This document shows, piece after piece, positions 1-9,689 of a stretch of 64,000 nucleotides of DNA. The translations under genes were made by a program, and so were the position numbers. The stretch comes from Flagellimonas sp. CMM7. Lineage in GTDB: Bacteria > Bacteroidota > Bacteroidia > Flavobacteriales > Flavobacteriaceae. Numbering within the stretch: the stretch's first letter is position 1; each line of letters opens with the position of its first letter. The stretch covers positions 1,724,001 to 1,788,000 of the forward strand of contig NZ_CP090003.1 of the NCBI RefSeq assembly GCF_021390195.1, in the 5' to 3' direction. The notes below the pieces were generated by a model that was not told the DNA's origin, did no database searches, and saw only the letters and a program-made list of their open reading frames with translations.

Positions 1-2
1 TT

Positions 3-119
3 GATTCTATTAATAAGGTACATGAAGTATATAACTCTTATGACAATGGACAATTGAATTTGTATTACACCTCAACCAATTTCATCCAGAAGCTAAAAGA
101 AAAACATCTTACGGATTAA
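3..119 (+). CDS. C-terminal fragment of an unidentified protein
   Basis: An open frame runs in from the left edge and stops at 117-119, giving 38 residues ending KEKHLTD. The start lies outside the window. The composition (Tyr, Asn and Lys rich) fits a real coding end, and the stop overlaps by four bases the stop of the convergent lactonase gene, a usual arrangement for two real genes. No family can be recognised from this tail. Confidence 0.4.
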   Translation, partial: DSINKVHEVYNSYDNGQLNLYYTSTNFIQKLKEKHLTD

Positions 120-1219
120 TCCAAAAACTCTAAACATACTGGGCTTGGCAATGCAGTTTCATTTAAAAACTCCAGTGTTCCACTTTCTGTATCACGTGTA
201 AAAATGGTAATATTATTGCTTCTCTGATTGGCTACCAACAGGAAGTTCCCACTTGGGTCAATAGAAAAGTTCCGTGGCCAATCGCCTTTGACTGATTCGC
301 GGCCAACCAATTGTAACTTTCCCGTTGTTTGATCTACTTTAAAAATGACTATTGTATTTTCTCCACGGTTAGAACCGTATAAAAATTTACCATCAGCAGA
401 TAAATGAATATCAGCACAAAAGTTTTCGCCATTAAAAGAAGCATCTAAAGTGCTTTTGGTTTCTAGTTCTAAATAATTTCCATTTTCACTTTTTTGAAAA
501 ATGGTAATCGTAGAATTTAATTCATTAATGACATATAGGAATTCATTTTTCTTGCTGAACACAAAATGCCTTGAGCCAGCGCCATTGGGTAAATCCAGTG
601 AAGCTTGTCCTGCAATAACGAACTGACCTTTTTGGTTTTGATAACGTTTTATGGCATCCAGTCCCAAGTCTGATACAAGCAGACCTTCTGAAGAAAATTT
701 TGCCATATGGGTATGAGCTATTTTGACTGTATCCAGCACTTTATGATCAATTAGTTGTGGATTGCTTTTTAATGTTCCGTCATCTTCCAATTCAAAAATG
801 GAGAGATTTCCTCCCGTATAATTTGAGACGGCCAAGTATCCATCATCTGATAGCGAAACATGACAGGGATGTGCGCCTCCTGTACCCATGCTGTTCTGAA
901 GCTCTAGAAGTCCGTCCTTCAATTTAAAAGCAGTCACTCCACCTCCCAAACTATCAAAATCTGCAGTTTCCTGTACCGCATATAGGTTTGTTTGGTCTTT
1001 GGATATTTTCAAAAAAGAGGGGTTTGGCAATACCGCCGCCAAGCTCTTTTCCTCAAGTGTTCCTGAACTGGAATTAAAAATAAAGCGATAGATTCCCTCA
1101 CTTTCGCCATCGGTATAGGTTCCCACAAATAAGGGATATGTTTTTGCCACTTGCTTTTTTTCGGAACAACCCATTAAAATCAATAAAGAAATGCTAAAAA
1201 CTAAATATAAAAACTTCAT
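116..1219 (-). CDS. lactonase-family lipoprotein (YbhE/Pgl-like beta-propeller)
   Basis: This 367-residue protein matches the 6-phosphogluconolactonase/YbhE seven-bladed propeller family in length and repeat style, with recurring segments such as LSADGKFLYGSNRG and IDPSGNFLLVANQ. The N-terminus is a lipoprotein signal with the lipobox LMGC at Cys18, so the protein is exported and membrane anchored, unlike cytoplasmic Pgl. A lactone-hydrolysing role is known for the family but the natural substrate here is inferred only. The divergent gene on the right is an AraC regulator starting 82 bases away; control by it is possible but unproven. Confidence 0.85.
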   Translation of the reverse strand: MKFLYLVFSISLLILMGCSEKKQVAKTYPLFVGTYTDGESEGIYRFIFNSSSGTLEEKSLAAVLPNPSFLKISKDQTNLYAVQETADFDSLGGGVTAFKLKDGLLELQNSMGTGGAHPCHVSLSDDGYLAVSNYTGGNLSIFELEDDGTLKSNPQLIDHKVLDTVKIAHTHMAKFSSEGLLVSDLGLDAIKRYQNQKGQFVIAGQASLDLPNGAGSRHFVFSKKNEFLYVINELNSTITIFQKSENGNYLELETKSTLDASFNGENFCADIHLSADGKFLYGSNRGENTIVIFKVDQTTGKLQLVGRESVKGDWPRNFSIDPSGNFLLVANQRSNNITIFTRDTESGTLEFLNETALPSPVCLEFLD

Positions 1220-1301
1220 TTGCCAAAAGGTCTTTTGCTAAAAATAGTAACTAAATGTGACATGTAAATTTTCTTTGTCTCCTTCTTTATATTTTTGAAG
1301 A

Positions 1302-2315
1302 GTGGATAAGGATACCGTAATATTGATTTTAAGTTCTTTGGGCATTGCCCAGGCACTTTTTCTTTCATTTTATCTCTTAACCCTCAAAAAGGGAAATAGA
1401 AATGCGAACATTTTTTTGGCACTGGCTATTTTTGGTTTGACCATCCGCATTGGCAAGTCCATACTTAATGTGCATTTGAATTTGGAACCTTGGCAGCGCA
1501 ATGTGGGGCTTTCTGGCATTTTGTTGACCGGCCCATTCTTATGGCTTTATGGTAAAGTGTTGCTAAGTGCGCAAAAAAAAATCGATTTTAAGGATTACAT
1601 TCATATTATTCCATTTGTTTTGTTTGTCTTTTTATGCACTATTATTCCCAACGACGGCCGTCCAATCTCTTATGTTATTTATCTTACAGTATTTGCTCAT
1701 TTGGCAGCTTATATTGTTTTCTCTTCTCAAGTATTCTATAAGCATAGAACAAAAGTGCATCCGCAGCGGGCCTCGTGGTATAGAAATCTGGTTATAGGGG
1801 TTGCCTTGATCTGGCTTTTTTATATGGGTAACCTTGCAGGTTTGTTCCCCCTTTACATTGGTGGTGCTGTATTTTTCTCTGTATTGATTTATATTTTCTC
1901 TTTTCTTTTTTTGCAGAAACATGCTTTTCAATTGGGAAAGTACAACACCTCTTCTTTAGACAAATCTGCCTCGGAAGAGCTTTTGGATGCCATAAAAAAA
2001 CTCTTTGCCAAAGAGGAGGTTTTTTTGGACAATACCGTTTCACTTGAAACCATTGCCGAAAAGTTGAACGTCTCTGCCAGAAAATTATCTCAGGCCATAA
2101 ATGAAAACGAGAATAAGAATTTCTCTGACTTTGTAAATGGATATAGGGTTGAAAAAGCAAAAATGCTGTTGACGGATTCAAAGTATAACAAAGAAAAAAT
2201 AGTTGCCATAGCGTATGATTGTGGTTTTAGCAATGCCACATCCTTTAACTTGGCCTTTAAGGCTAAAACACTATTGACACCATCTCAATACCGAAAAGAA
2301 TTTGGAACAGCCTAG
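1302..2315 (+). CDS. AraC-family regulator with N-terminal membrane domain
   Basis: The 337-residue protein has about seven hydrophobic segments in residues 5-205, followed by a linker and a C-terminal AraC DNA-binding domain. The first helix-turn-helix is near LETIAEKLNVSARKLSQAI (about 247-265) and the second near IAYDCGFSNATSFNLAF (about 300-317). This multi-membrane plus AraC architecture is common in Bacteroidetes and suggests signal reception at the inner membrane coupled directly to DNA binding. The start is GTG, only four bases after a TATTTTTG box at 1290-1297, so the message could have almost no leader. The ligand and targets are unknown; the sugar dehydrogenase gene follows on the same strand. 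Confidence 0.85.
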   Translation: MDKDTVILILSSLGIAQALFLSFYLLTLKKGNRNANIFLALAIFGLTIRIGKSILNVHLNLEPWQRNVGLSGILLTGPFLWLYGKVLLSAQKKIDFKDYIHIIPFVLFVFLCTIIPNDGRPISYVIYLTVFAHLAAYIVFSSQVFYKHRTKVHPQRASWYRNLVIGVALIWLFYMGNLAGLFPLYIGGAVFFSVLIYIFSFLFLQKHAFQLGKYNTSSLDKSASEELLDAIKKLFAKEEVFLDNTVSLETIAEKLNVSARKLSQAINENENKNFSDFVNGYRVEKAKMLLTDSKYNKEKIVAIAYDCGFSNATSFNLAFKAKTLLTPSQYRKEFGTA

Positions 2316-2393
2316 CTTCTTTTCGTCTTAAAAAACACGTTTCTTAAAGGATTATAGTTTCAGTTTTTCATCATTTGTATAAAAATAACAGTG

Positions 2394-3554
2394 ATGAACA
2401 AATTGATGATTCCTTTAATGATGCTTTTGATAGGTTGTTCGCAAAACCAGAAATCTTCCACTTCAAAAGAGATTCCGCCTACTCTCCCTACCAAACACAT
2501 TGTTATGGATAGTCTTAATCATCCTTGGAGCATGGCATTCATATCAAATGAGGAAGCTCTAGTTTCAGAAAAAGATGGACATCTTCTGCGCATCAATCTT
2601 AACTCAAAAGAAAAACGAATCATCAAAGGGTTTCCAACCGATTTAACCGATAGCATACGTGCTATTCATTTTGGGGACAATTCGGGGATTTTTGAGGTGC
2701 TTGTTGATCCTGGTTTTGTGAACAATAAGTGGGTCTATGTTTCCTATGCAGCTAAAAAAAAGGGGGTAGGCACTACCACAAAAGTTGTAAGGGCTCAGTT
2801 GAACAAAGACTCTCTTATTAACCATCAAATCCTGCTTGAAGCAAACCCCTTTACAAGAGAATATTATCATTATGGTGGTGGTATGACCTTTGGTCCAGAT
2901 GGCAAACTATACATCACCATTGGTGAACGTCTTTTCTGGGAAAAAGATGAGCCTGAAATACCAATTGCACAAGATGTTACGGATAAACGAGGAAAAATAT
3001 ATCGCATTAATCCTGATGGCAGTATTCCAGATGACAATCCTGATTTTGGTCCAAACGCCGTACCAGGCTTGTATGCGATAGGTATACGTGCAGCACAAGG
3101 AATAACCGTAGAACCTAAAACGGGTAATATTTGGTTTAGCGAACATGGCACTATTCAAGGTGACGAAATCAATATCTTAAAAGCCAAGGCAAATTACGGG
3201 TGGCCCAATGTAACCTCAGGGAAATTGCGTAGTCAAGATTATACTCCACCAAAACTTGAAGATGTGACCTTTACACCTCCTGTTTGGTATTGGCACCATA
3301 CCGTGGCTCCAACAGGGCTTACTTTTTACACGGGCGATGAATTCCCCCAATGGGAGAATAATTTAATTGTTCCCGGTTTATCCCGTGGAAGTCTATGGCG
3401 ATTTCGTATAGAAAATGAAGTTATAAAAAGTGCCGAAGAACTGTTTATAGACGACCGTGTTCGCATACGTAAAGTAAGACAAAGTCCAGATGGAAAACTA
3501 TACATCCTTACCGATGAGGATAATGGAAAACTTATTCAAATTAAAGCGCAATAA
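2394..3554 (+). CDS. PQQ-dependent sugar dehydrogenase-like lipoprotein
   Basis: The mature part resembles the soluble glucose/sorbosone dehydrogenase six-bladed propeller family: an opening segment LNHPWSMAFI, then GGGMTFGPDGKLYITIGE, RINPDGSIPDDNP, YAIGIRAAQGI and GDEINILKAKANYGWP, all typical. The family oxidises sugars with PQQ bound in the propeller; cofactor and substrate here are inferred. A GTG lies directly before the ATG at 2394, which I prefer because it begins a clean lipoprotein signal with lipobox LIGC (Cys15). Length (386 aa) is normal. The protein probably sits on the periplasmic face of a membrane. Confidence 0.85.
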   Translation: MNKLMIPLMMLLIGCSQNQKSSTSKEIPPTLPTKHIVMDSLNHPWSMAFISNEEALVSEKDGHLLRINLNSKEKRIIKGFPTDLTDSIRAIHFGDNSGIFEVLVDPGFVNNKWVYVSYAAKKKGVGTTTKVVRAQLNKDSLINHQILLEANPFTREYYHYGGGMTFGPDGKLYITIGERLFWEKDEPEIPIAQDVTDKRGKIYRINPDGSIPDDNPDFGPNAVPGLYAIGIRAAQGITVEPKTGNIWFSEHGTIQGDEINILKAKANYGWPNVTSGKLRSQDYTPPKLEDVTFTPPVWYWHHTVAPTGLTFYTGDEFPQWENNLIVPGLSRGSLWRFRIENEVIKSAEELFIDDRVRIRKVRQSPDGKLYILTDEDNGKLIQIKAQ

Positions 3555-3580
3555 ATCATCAATTCTAAACTTTATAACAT

Positions 3581-4003
3581 ATGAAAACACAATTTTTGAC
3601 TTTTACACTTCTATTTCTATCGCTCTTTTTATCAGCACAATCTGAAGAGGAGGCCATTAAGCAAACACTTCAAAATTATATTGATGGTTCATCTTATAAC
3701 AATCAGGAACTTATTCAATCAGCTTTTTATGAAGGTGCTGAGCTGTTTCTCTCCAAAAAAGACCAAGAATTATGGGTTTTATCCCCTGAGGAATATGCCA
3801 ACTTGTTTAAGAATAGAGAACAAGGGAAGTTTAATGGTAGGAATGGCAAAATACTGATGGTTGATTATGCAAACAACATCGCATCTGCCAAAGCGGAAAT
3901 CCTGATCCCTAAACAGAATCTAAAGTTTATAGACATCTTCCTATTGAAAAAACTTGATGATAAATGGAAAATCATCAGCAAAGCGGCAACTCAAATTAAG
4001 TGA
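3581..4003 (+). CDS. secreted NTF2-like (lumazine-binding type) protein
   Basis: A 140-residue protein with an N-terminal signal peptide ending near residue 19 (FLSAQS), followed by a single NTF2/SnoaL-like cone fold. Recognisable elements are EEAIKQTLQNYIDG at the start, a central segment on YANNIASAKAEI and the closing FLLKKLDDKWKIISKA. Such proteins in Bacteroidetes are annotated as nuclear transport factor 2 family or putative lumazine-binding. No catalytic residues can be assigned. It begins 27 bases after the sugar dehydrogenase stop and is probably cotranscribed; its stop faces the MATE gene convergently. Confidence 0.75.
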   Translation: MKTQFLTFTLLFLSLFLSAQSEEEAIKQTLQNYIDGSSYNNQELIQSAFYEGAELFLSKKDQELWVLSPEEYANLFKNREQGKFNGRNGKILMVDYANNIASAKAEILIPKQNLKFIDIFLLKKLDDKWKIISKAATQIK

Positions 4004-4009
4004 TAAAAG

Positions 4010-5401
4010 TTATTGTCCTGCAGATACTTGAAGCTTCGTTTTTACTTCTTTACCTAAATAAATTCCAGTAACTATTGTTGCTAAAACATCAGCAATTGGA
4101 AATGACAACCAAACTCCCAATTCTCCCAAAAAACTTGGGAGAATCAAAATAAGCGGAATAAAAAAGAATCCTTGTCGTGTTAGGGTCAAAAGCAAGGCAG
4201 GGATTGCTTTTCCCACAGCTTGAAAATAGGCAGCCCCAATCAATTGTAAAGCTATAATAGGTGTTGCCGCAAAGACCCATCGCATAGCTGCAGGAGCATG
4301 TTCCAGTACAAATGCATTGGTTATTAGTTCCTCAGCTGGCAAGTCCTTCCTACTGCTTAGGAACAAAGATGTTATTGCCTCTGGAAAGACCATCAACCCT
4401 ATAAATACGAGTGTAGCCACCAATGCCGCGTACTTAATGGCTGTATAAATGGATTCTTTAACGCGGTCATATTTTAAAGCACCATAATTAAATCCTGCAA
4501 TCGGTAAAAACCCTTGGGTAACACCAAAAACAGGAAAGAGTGCAAACATGAGCATTCTGCCTATTATAGCGTACACAGCAACCATGGCCTCCCCTCCCAA
4601 ATTGAACAGAATATTGTTCATTAACAAATAGGTAATACTGGTGACCGCTTGTCTTGCCAAGGTTACAAAACCAAGAGAGCCAATTTCTTTTAAAATTGGC
4701 ATGTTCAATCCAAAATGGGATAGGCTTATTTTTAGTTCCGAATTCTTGGAAAGAAAAAAATAGAAGATGTAGCCAAAACAGAGCAGGTAACCAACAGTTG
4801 TTGCCCATGCCGCACCATGCATTCCCCAGTCAAAAACATAGATAAAGATATAATCCATGAGCAGGTTCCCAACGGAAGGAATAATCATGGCTATCATAGC
4901 AAATTTTGGTTTCCCTTCGGCCCTAATAACAGTATTGCCCATCATACAAAGTGCTAAAAAAGGCACCCCGTATAAAATGATGGTATAATAAATTTTTGCA
5001 GGAGCAAATATGGTTCCCTTACCGCCAAAGGCTGGTATAAGATCATCTACAAAGTATAGCCCCAAAGCCACCATACTGATAGTCACCAAAAGGGTCAGTG
5101 TAATCTGGTTTCCAAAAGTTTTAAGGGCTTTTTCCTTATTTTCAGCTCCCAGTGCCCTAGAAATTATGCTGGAACCGCCAATACCGATTGCCATTCCCAA
5201 TGCGGCAATAAAAAAAGATACGGGCAAAACAACATTAATGGCGGCTATGGCAATGGAGCCAATCCAATTTCCTACGAAAATGGAATCCACCAAAACATTC
5301 AGGGACATCACTAAAATTCCTATGGAAGCGGGTACCGCTTGCTTGATCAGTAATTTACCAATCGGCTCTGTTCCTAATTGATCAGAGGATACTTTTGCCA
5401 T
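4010..5401 (-). CDS. MATE-family efflux transporter
   Basis: The 463-residue protein is almost entirely hydrophobic with about twelve membrane segments in two similar halves, the layout of MATE (NorM/DinF/MepA-type) antiporters that export cationic compounds using a sodium or proton gradient. The N-terminus (GTEPIGKLLIKQAVPASIG) and the segments with VDSIFVGNWIG and GGSSIISRALGAE are typical for the family. Its ATG follows the hemH stop codon with no gap, so the two are almost certainly one transcript. A link between heme synthesis and this exporter, such as porphyrin efflux, is only a guess. Confidence 0.9.
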   Translation of the reverse strand: MAKVSSDQLGTEPIGKLLIKQAVPASIGILVMSLNVLVDSIFVGNWIGSIAIAAINVVLPVSFFIAALGMAIGIGGSSIISRALGAENKEKALKTFGNQITLTLLVTISMVALGLYFVDDLIPAFGGKGTIFAPAKIYYTIILYGVPFLALCMMGNTVIRAEGKPKFAMIAMIIPSVGNLLMDYIFIYVFDWGMHGAAWATTVGYLLCFGYIFYFFLSKNSELKISLSHFGLNMPILKEIGSLGFVTLARQAVTSITYLLMNNILFNLGGEAMVAVYAIIGRMLMFALFPVFGVTQGFLPIAGFNYGALKYDRVKESIYTAIKYAALVATLVFIGLMVFPEAITSLFLSSRKDLPAEELITNAFVLEHAPAAMRWVFAATPIIALQLIGAAYFQAVGKAIPALLLTLTRQGFFFIPLILILPSFLGELGVWLSFPIADVLATIVTGIYLGKEVKTKLQVSAGQ

Positions 5402-6433
5402 CTACACGGGCAGGGTTTCTTTGGACTGCCAATCATTGACCCATTTGGCCATTAGCTTCACCCATTCCTCATTATCATTTAGACAAGGGATGTGAATATA
5501 GGATTCGCCGCCGGCTTCCATAAATTGGTCCTTTCCTTCCATTGCAATTTCTTCCAACGTCTCCAAACAATCAGAGACAAATGCTGGGGTAATCACTGCC
5601 AATTTTGTCTTTCCTTCTTTTGCCAAACGTTCAAATTCAAAATCGGTGAAGGGTTTTAGCCATGGATCGTTGGGCAACCTAGATTGAAAAGAAATACTGG
5701 TTTTATCCTCTGGCAATCCTAAAAAGGTTTTTACTTTTTCAGTAGTGTCAAAACATTGGTGGCGATAACATGTATGGTGTGCCACAGAATTTGTTTTGCA
5801 ACAGCTGCTATCTATTTTACAATGAAATTTTGTTGGATCCGATTTTCTAATATGACGTTCCGGAATACCATGATATGAGAACAAAACATGGTCGTAATCA
5901 AAACCCTCAAGTCCTTTTTCAATACTTTTTGAAAGCACTTCAATATAGTCAGGATTGTTATAAAAAGCCGGCAAGGTGGTAATCTGCATTTCTGGAAAAT
6001 GCGTAGTCTGCACTTCCATAGTTTTAACCACAACGGTTTCAAAAGAGCTCATTGCATATTGCGGGTACAAAGGAACCAACAGTACCTCATCCACTCCTTT
6101 ATCTTTTAATTCTTGTAACGCATTTTTAATGGTCATGGAGCCATAACGCATTCCAAGGGCAACGGGCATTTCGGTCTGGTCCTTTACTTTTTCAGTAAAT
6201 CGTTCCGAGATAACAATCAATGGAGAACCTTCTTCCCACCAAATTTTGGAATACGCTTCCGCAGATTTTTTTGGGCGCGTCTGTAATATGATTCCTCTAA
6301 CAATGATATTTCGCAACCAGTTGGGAACATCAATAACCCTCTCGTCCATCAAAAATTCATCCAAGTACGGTTTTACATCTTTTGCGGTTGGACTATCTGG
6401 AGAACCCAAATTAACCAATAACACTCCTTTCAT
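5402..6433 (-). CDS. hemH: ferrochelatase
   Basis: Ferrochelatase inserts ferrous iron into a porphyrin in heme synthesis. The 343-residue protein starts KGVLLVNLGSPDSP, carries the active-site FSYHGIPERH (His188) and the later FVSDCLETLEEI with the conserved glutamate. Odd feature: residues 205-227 contain five cysteines (205, 211, 212, 222, 227) in a segment that in the E. coli enzyme has one. Some bacterial ferrochelatases bind a [2Fe-2S] cluster, but with a different cysteine layout, so a cluster here is only a possibility. The gene heads a two-gene unit with a MATE transporter and is about 4 kb from the main hem cluster. Confidence 0.95.
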   Translation of the reverse strand: MKGVLLVNLGSPDSPTAKDVKPYLDEFLMDERVIDVPNWLRNIIVRGIILQTRPKKSAEAYSKIWWEEGSPLIVISERFTEKVKDQTEMPVALGMRYGSMTIKNALQELKDKGVDEVLLVPLYPQYAMSSFETVVVKTMEVQTTHFPEMQITTLPAFYNNPDYIEVLSKSIEKGLEGFDYDHVLFSYHGIPERHIRKSDPTKFHCKIDSSCCKTNSVAHHTCYRHQCFDTTEKVKTFLGLPEDKTSISFQSRLPNDPWLKPFTDFEFERLAKEGKTKLAVITPAFVSDCLETLEEIAMEGKDQFMEAGGESYIHIPCLNDNEEWVKLMAKWVNDWQSKETLPV

Positions 6434-6639
6434 AGCAATTTGTTAAGAGCAGTAAAAATACTACTTGAATATAAGATGATAGGTACAGAATCAAAATACT
6501 TTATTTATACTCCTATAGAGAAGTTCAATTTAATTAATTCATTGGTGCTATCTTGTTGTTGGACGAAAAATCTGTAATGCAAAACGTTATTTTCTATACT
6601 TTATCCCATAGTAAGATTCAACGTGAATACCTGGACTTT

Positions 6640-8012
6640 ATGAAGCTCTTCAAATTTTTATCGGCATTGACTTTCCTTTTTTTATGCATCAACTGTTCTA
6701 AAAGTGAAACTCCTTCGCCTATGCCAGACCCAGATGTGGGTGGAGAGGAAGAGCCAACTCAGCCTCCTACTCCAGAAGAACCAATAAGCGAAATTTATTT
6801 TACCTTTCATATTGATGAATCCATAGATACAGATGATAATCAGGATGATTGGATAGTTTTACATGATAATAAAGGGGATTTACTCGATTATAGACCTTTT
6901 GAATCAACAGAAAGCTTGGTTTTTGAGAAACGCTCCGATAGTATTACAAATGATTTTTCCGTTTCGTTGGTAAAAATCCAGTTTCTTGCATCCGACCCTT
7001 GTATTGGAGATGTATGGCATAATATTGTAACATATCCCGGGATAGCAAAAGGAAGTGTATGGAATTACTCAAAAAAACCTATAAACAATGTGTCCCCAGA
7101 AAAAATTGGTGAATTTAATCTAGAGGTAGCTGACATTACTGGAAGTGACACTTCTTGGATTCTTGATCATAATTTTCTGTCGATATCAAAGTTTGGAATT
7201 TATGGAGGCGATGGGTCTTCCGCCGCTAACACCAATGGAACCGTGACATTACAACGCAATGGGCTTTCTCTGTATGAAAATAATAGTCCATATTTAATGT
7301 CAATAATGGACGAAGGGCTAAATTTAAAATTTTTGATAGCCCAACTATTGATGAGTCCTTAAGTTTTAACTTTAATGAATTTGAAGCATTTGACTCATAT
7401 TTGCATCTTCCTGCTTTACCCCCAAATACGGGAAACAAGATTCGGTTACTAGGACAGAACAAAGATATTGCCAATAGCCATGACAAAGGTTTTCTTTTGC
7501 AAGAACTTTTTAATTCTAACATTCAATCTCCCATTCCTTTGGGTTTTTTAAATCAATTTGACTATTACAAAACCTTTTTTGAAATACATTTTGAAAATTA
7601 TGAATACCACTACAATCGAAATGGCAATAAGCCAGAAATAAACATCCCAGATTACCCAAGCATGGCAATAATAAATTCTGATATCACAAATTTTGATTTT
7701 CAAATCAACCTTGAATATAAAAAAAAGGTGAACAATTGGATAAAGCGATCCGACACTCAGAGTTGTTCTTATACTTGGTGGCAAGTGCATTCAACTAAAG
7801 ACAACTATCCTATTGGAATAGGCTTGCCTGCAGCTATTATGGAACAATATCCTTTATTGCTGCTTGAAGAGGCCAAACTGGAATCCTCGAAGTTTTATAT
7901 AAATTCCGATTCATATGATACGTTCATTGAAAATGAATTCATTATTCCTTCTGAGCAAGCATTGAGGGATGATTTTATTGAAGAATGGATTACCCTTTTC
8001 CATAACGAATAG
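6640..8012 (+). pseudogene. frameshifted lipoprotein of unknown function
   Basis: I read one gene broken near 7326-7334. The first part opens at ATG 6640 with a lipoprotein signal (lipobox INC, Cys18) and a Pro/Glu-rich linker, and stops at 7360-7362. The second part continues in the next frame to 8012. Adding one base in the AAAATTTTT run at 7326-7334 joins them smoothly as NLKIFDSPTIDESLSFN, giving about 457 residues. No family is recognised; the C-terminal half is rich in aromatic and acidic residues. An ATG at 6553 in the same frame is too far upstream to give a signal peptide. A sequencing error is as likely as real inactivation. Confidence 0.7.
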
Positions 8013-8039
8013 TTTTTCTTATCCTTAAATCTTGGTTCT

Positions 8040-8047
8040 TATATTTG
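8040..8047 (+). promoter_or_regulatory. candidate -7 box for the DUF1460 gene
   Basis: TATATTTG is an exact match to the Bacteroidetes -7 consensus TAnnTTTG and lies 51 bases before the DUF1460 start. No clear TTTG is visible 19-21 bases upstream, so this is a half-match. Confidence 0.35.
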
Positions 8048-8098
8048 ATATATGAAAACACCTCTATTTATCAAGAGTTAAATTAGTTCAGCAGTAAA

Positions 8099-8944
8099 AT
8101 GAATAATATATCGATACTCCTTTTATTTCTCCATACAGCTGTAATGAATGCGCAACTCATAAGCTCTTCTCCTACAGACAAATCTCTCTTTGATGCTAAA
8201 ATCCTGGAGCTCCAAAAGTTAAATGTCTCTGAAATGGACAATTCTGTTGTAGACATCGGTAAATCATTTTTAGACACTCCATACGTTGAAAAAACATTGG
8301 AAATAGGCGACACAGAAACTCTGGTTGTCAACTTAAGGGGGTTTGATTGCACCACCTATGTTGAGAATGTTTTGGCCTTTGGTCTATTACTCCAAAATAA
8401 TCAAACTGACTTTGAGGGTTTTACCAAAAACCTTGAAACCATTCGGTATAGAAATAGTGTTTTAGATGGTTACCCTTCTCGTTTACATTATTTTACAGAA
8501 TGGATTAGAAACAATGAACAAAAGGGACTTGTTAAAAACATCACTGTAGAACTTGATGGTATTGAGACGAACAAATCCATCAATTTTATGGGTACCCATA
8601 GAGCATTGTACCCTTTTTTGAAAGATGACGAAAACTACGAGGCCATTCAAGCTGTTGAAATAGAACTTGCCAAAGAAAGCCTTTGTATCCTACCTCAGGA
8701 TAAAATTGAAAGCAAGGAACATTTGATTCAATCTGGAGATATTATTGCACTTGCCACATCTATTAAAGGGTTAGATGTAACCCATACCGGATTTGCCATT
8801 AAACAAAATGGAAGAATACATCTACTTCATGCTTCCAGTTCCGGGTCTGTTAGAATAACCGAAGAACCATTAGTTGATTATTTAAAAAAAATCAAAAGTA
8901 ATATTGGTATCATTGTGGCAAGACCTACTCTACTTTCTCCCTAA
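8099..8944 (+). CDS. DUF1460 N-acetylmuramoyl-L-alanine amidase-like protein
   Basis: The 281-residue protein has a short signal peptide (to about NAQL, residue 20) and the DUF1460 fold, a member of the NlpC/P60-like cysteine peptidase superfamily linked to peptidoglycan stem-peptide cleavage. The catalytic cysteine is in LRGFDCTTYVENV, and the histidine is probably that in VTHTGFAI, with a second conserved His in HLLHASSSGSV. Length is normal for the family. It is expected in the periplasm. The last 15 bases overlap the convergent ThuA gene. Confidence 0.85.
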   Translation: MNNISILLLFLHTAVMNAQLISSSPTDKSLFDAKILELQKLNVSEMDNSVVDIGKSFLDTPYVEKTLEIGDTETLVVNLRGFDCTTYVENVLAFGLLLQNNQTDFEGFTKNLETIRYRNSVLDGYPSRLHYFTEWIRNNEQKGLVKNITVELDGIETNKSINFMGTHRALYPFLKDDENYEAIQAVEIELAKESLCILPQDKIESKEHLIQSGDIIALATSIKGLDVTHTGFAIKQNGRIHLLHASSSGSVRITEEPLVDYLKKIKSNIGIIVARPTLLSP

Positions 8945-9679
8945 GCACCATTCAATACCACCTAGTAGATGTTGTCTAAAATCAGGCTCATCAAAAGAAG
9001 TTTCTGTGTGGCCGCCTCCGGTATAAAAAGCTCTTCCACCGTCAAATTCATGATACCAAGCTATAGGATGATTTTCGCCATTAGTTCCTCCTTCATAACT
9101 TTTTTCATCTAAATTAAGTAAGACAGAAACGTTGGGGTTTAGGTTTTTGTAATTGTACCATTCATCCGTACGCATCCAAGAATCAGAAAGATGATTGGTA
9201 GAACTATGTTCTTTATTCAGTACATCTATCTTAGCTTCATGCACACCGGGAGGATGGCTATCAAAATAACCACCAACCAATTTGCCATACCACGGCCAAT
9301 CGTATTCCGTATCTGCCGCAGCATGAATCCCTAGAAAGCTTCCACCACCTTTAATATAATTTTCAAACGCCACTTGTTGGGTGTTATCCAAAACTTCCAA
9401 TGTAGTACTAAGAAAAACCACCAATTTGTAATTTTTCAAGTTTTGGGGATTAAAGTCCGAAGACGTCTCCGTTTGTAGTACAATAAAACCATTCTCTCTA
9501 CCCAATTGCCTTAGTGTTCTAACCCCTTTTTCTATGGATTCATGACGATAACCGGTAGTCTTGCTAAAGATCAAAACTAGCTCTGGGGTCTTTGGGGTAC
9601 TCTCTGTTTTTGAGTCATCCTGGGCATTAATAAATAGTGTTGAACAAAGGGCAAACAAGAATAGTCTAATAGGTTTCAT
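8930..9679 (-). CDS. secreted ThuA-domain protein
   Basis: The product resembles the ThuA (trehalose utilization) class I glutamine-amidotransferase-like fold: LVLIFSKTTGYRHESIEKGV, then FLGIHAAADTEYDWPWYGKLVGGYF, and a C-terminal segment with GRAFYTGGGHTETSF. Secreted Bacteroidetes members are usually linked to glycan degradation, but no sugar genes adjoin here. I chose the ATG at 9679 rather than 9697 because it begins the signal peptide MKPIRLFLFALCS, ending at INAQ. The 3' end overlaps the DUF1460 gene by 15 bases. It lies just behind the AraC regulator and may be cotranscribed with it. Confidence 0.8.
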   Translation of the reverse strand: MKPIRLFLFALCSTLFINAQDDSKTESTPKTPELVLIFSKTTGYRHESIEKGVRTLRQLGRENGFIVLQTETSSDFNPQNLKNYKLVVFLSTTLEVLDNTQQVAFENYIKGGGSFLGIHAAADTEYDWPWYGKLVGGYFDSHPPGVHEAKIDVLNKEHSSTNHLSDSWMRTDEWYNYKNLNPNVSVLLNLDEKSYEGGTNGENHPIAWYHEFDGGRAFYTGGGHTETSFDEPDFRQHLLGGIEWCLGRK

Positions 9680-9689
9680 CAAAAGGGTT

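Noticed and set aside
6553..7362. A programmed -1 frameshift for the 6640-8012 lipoprotein
   Set aside because: The bases at the junction do not form a good X XXY YYZ slippery heptamer in the zero frame, and two other genes in the window have the same single-base homopolymer defect.
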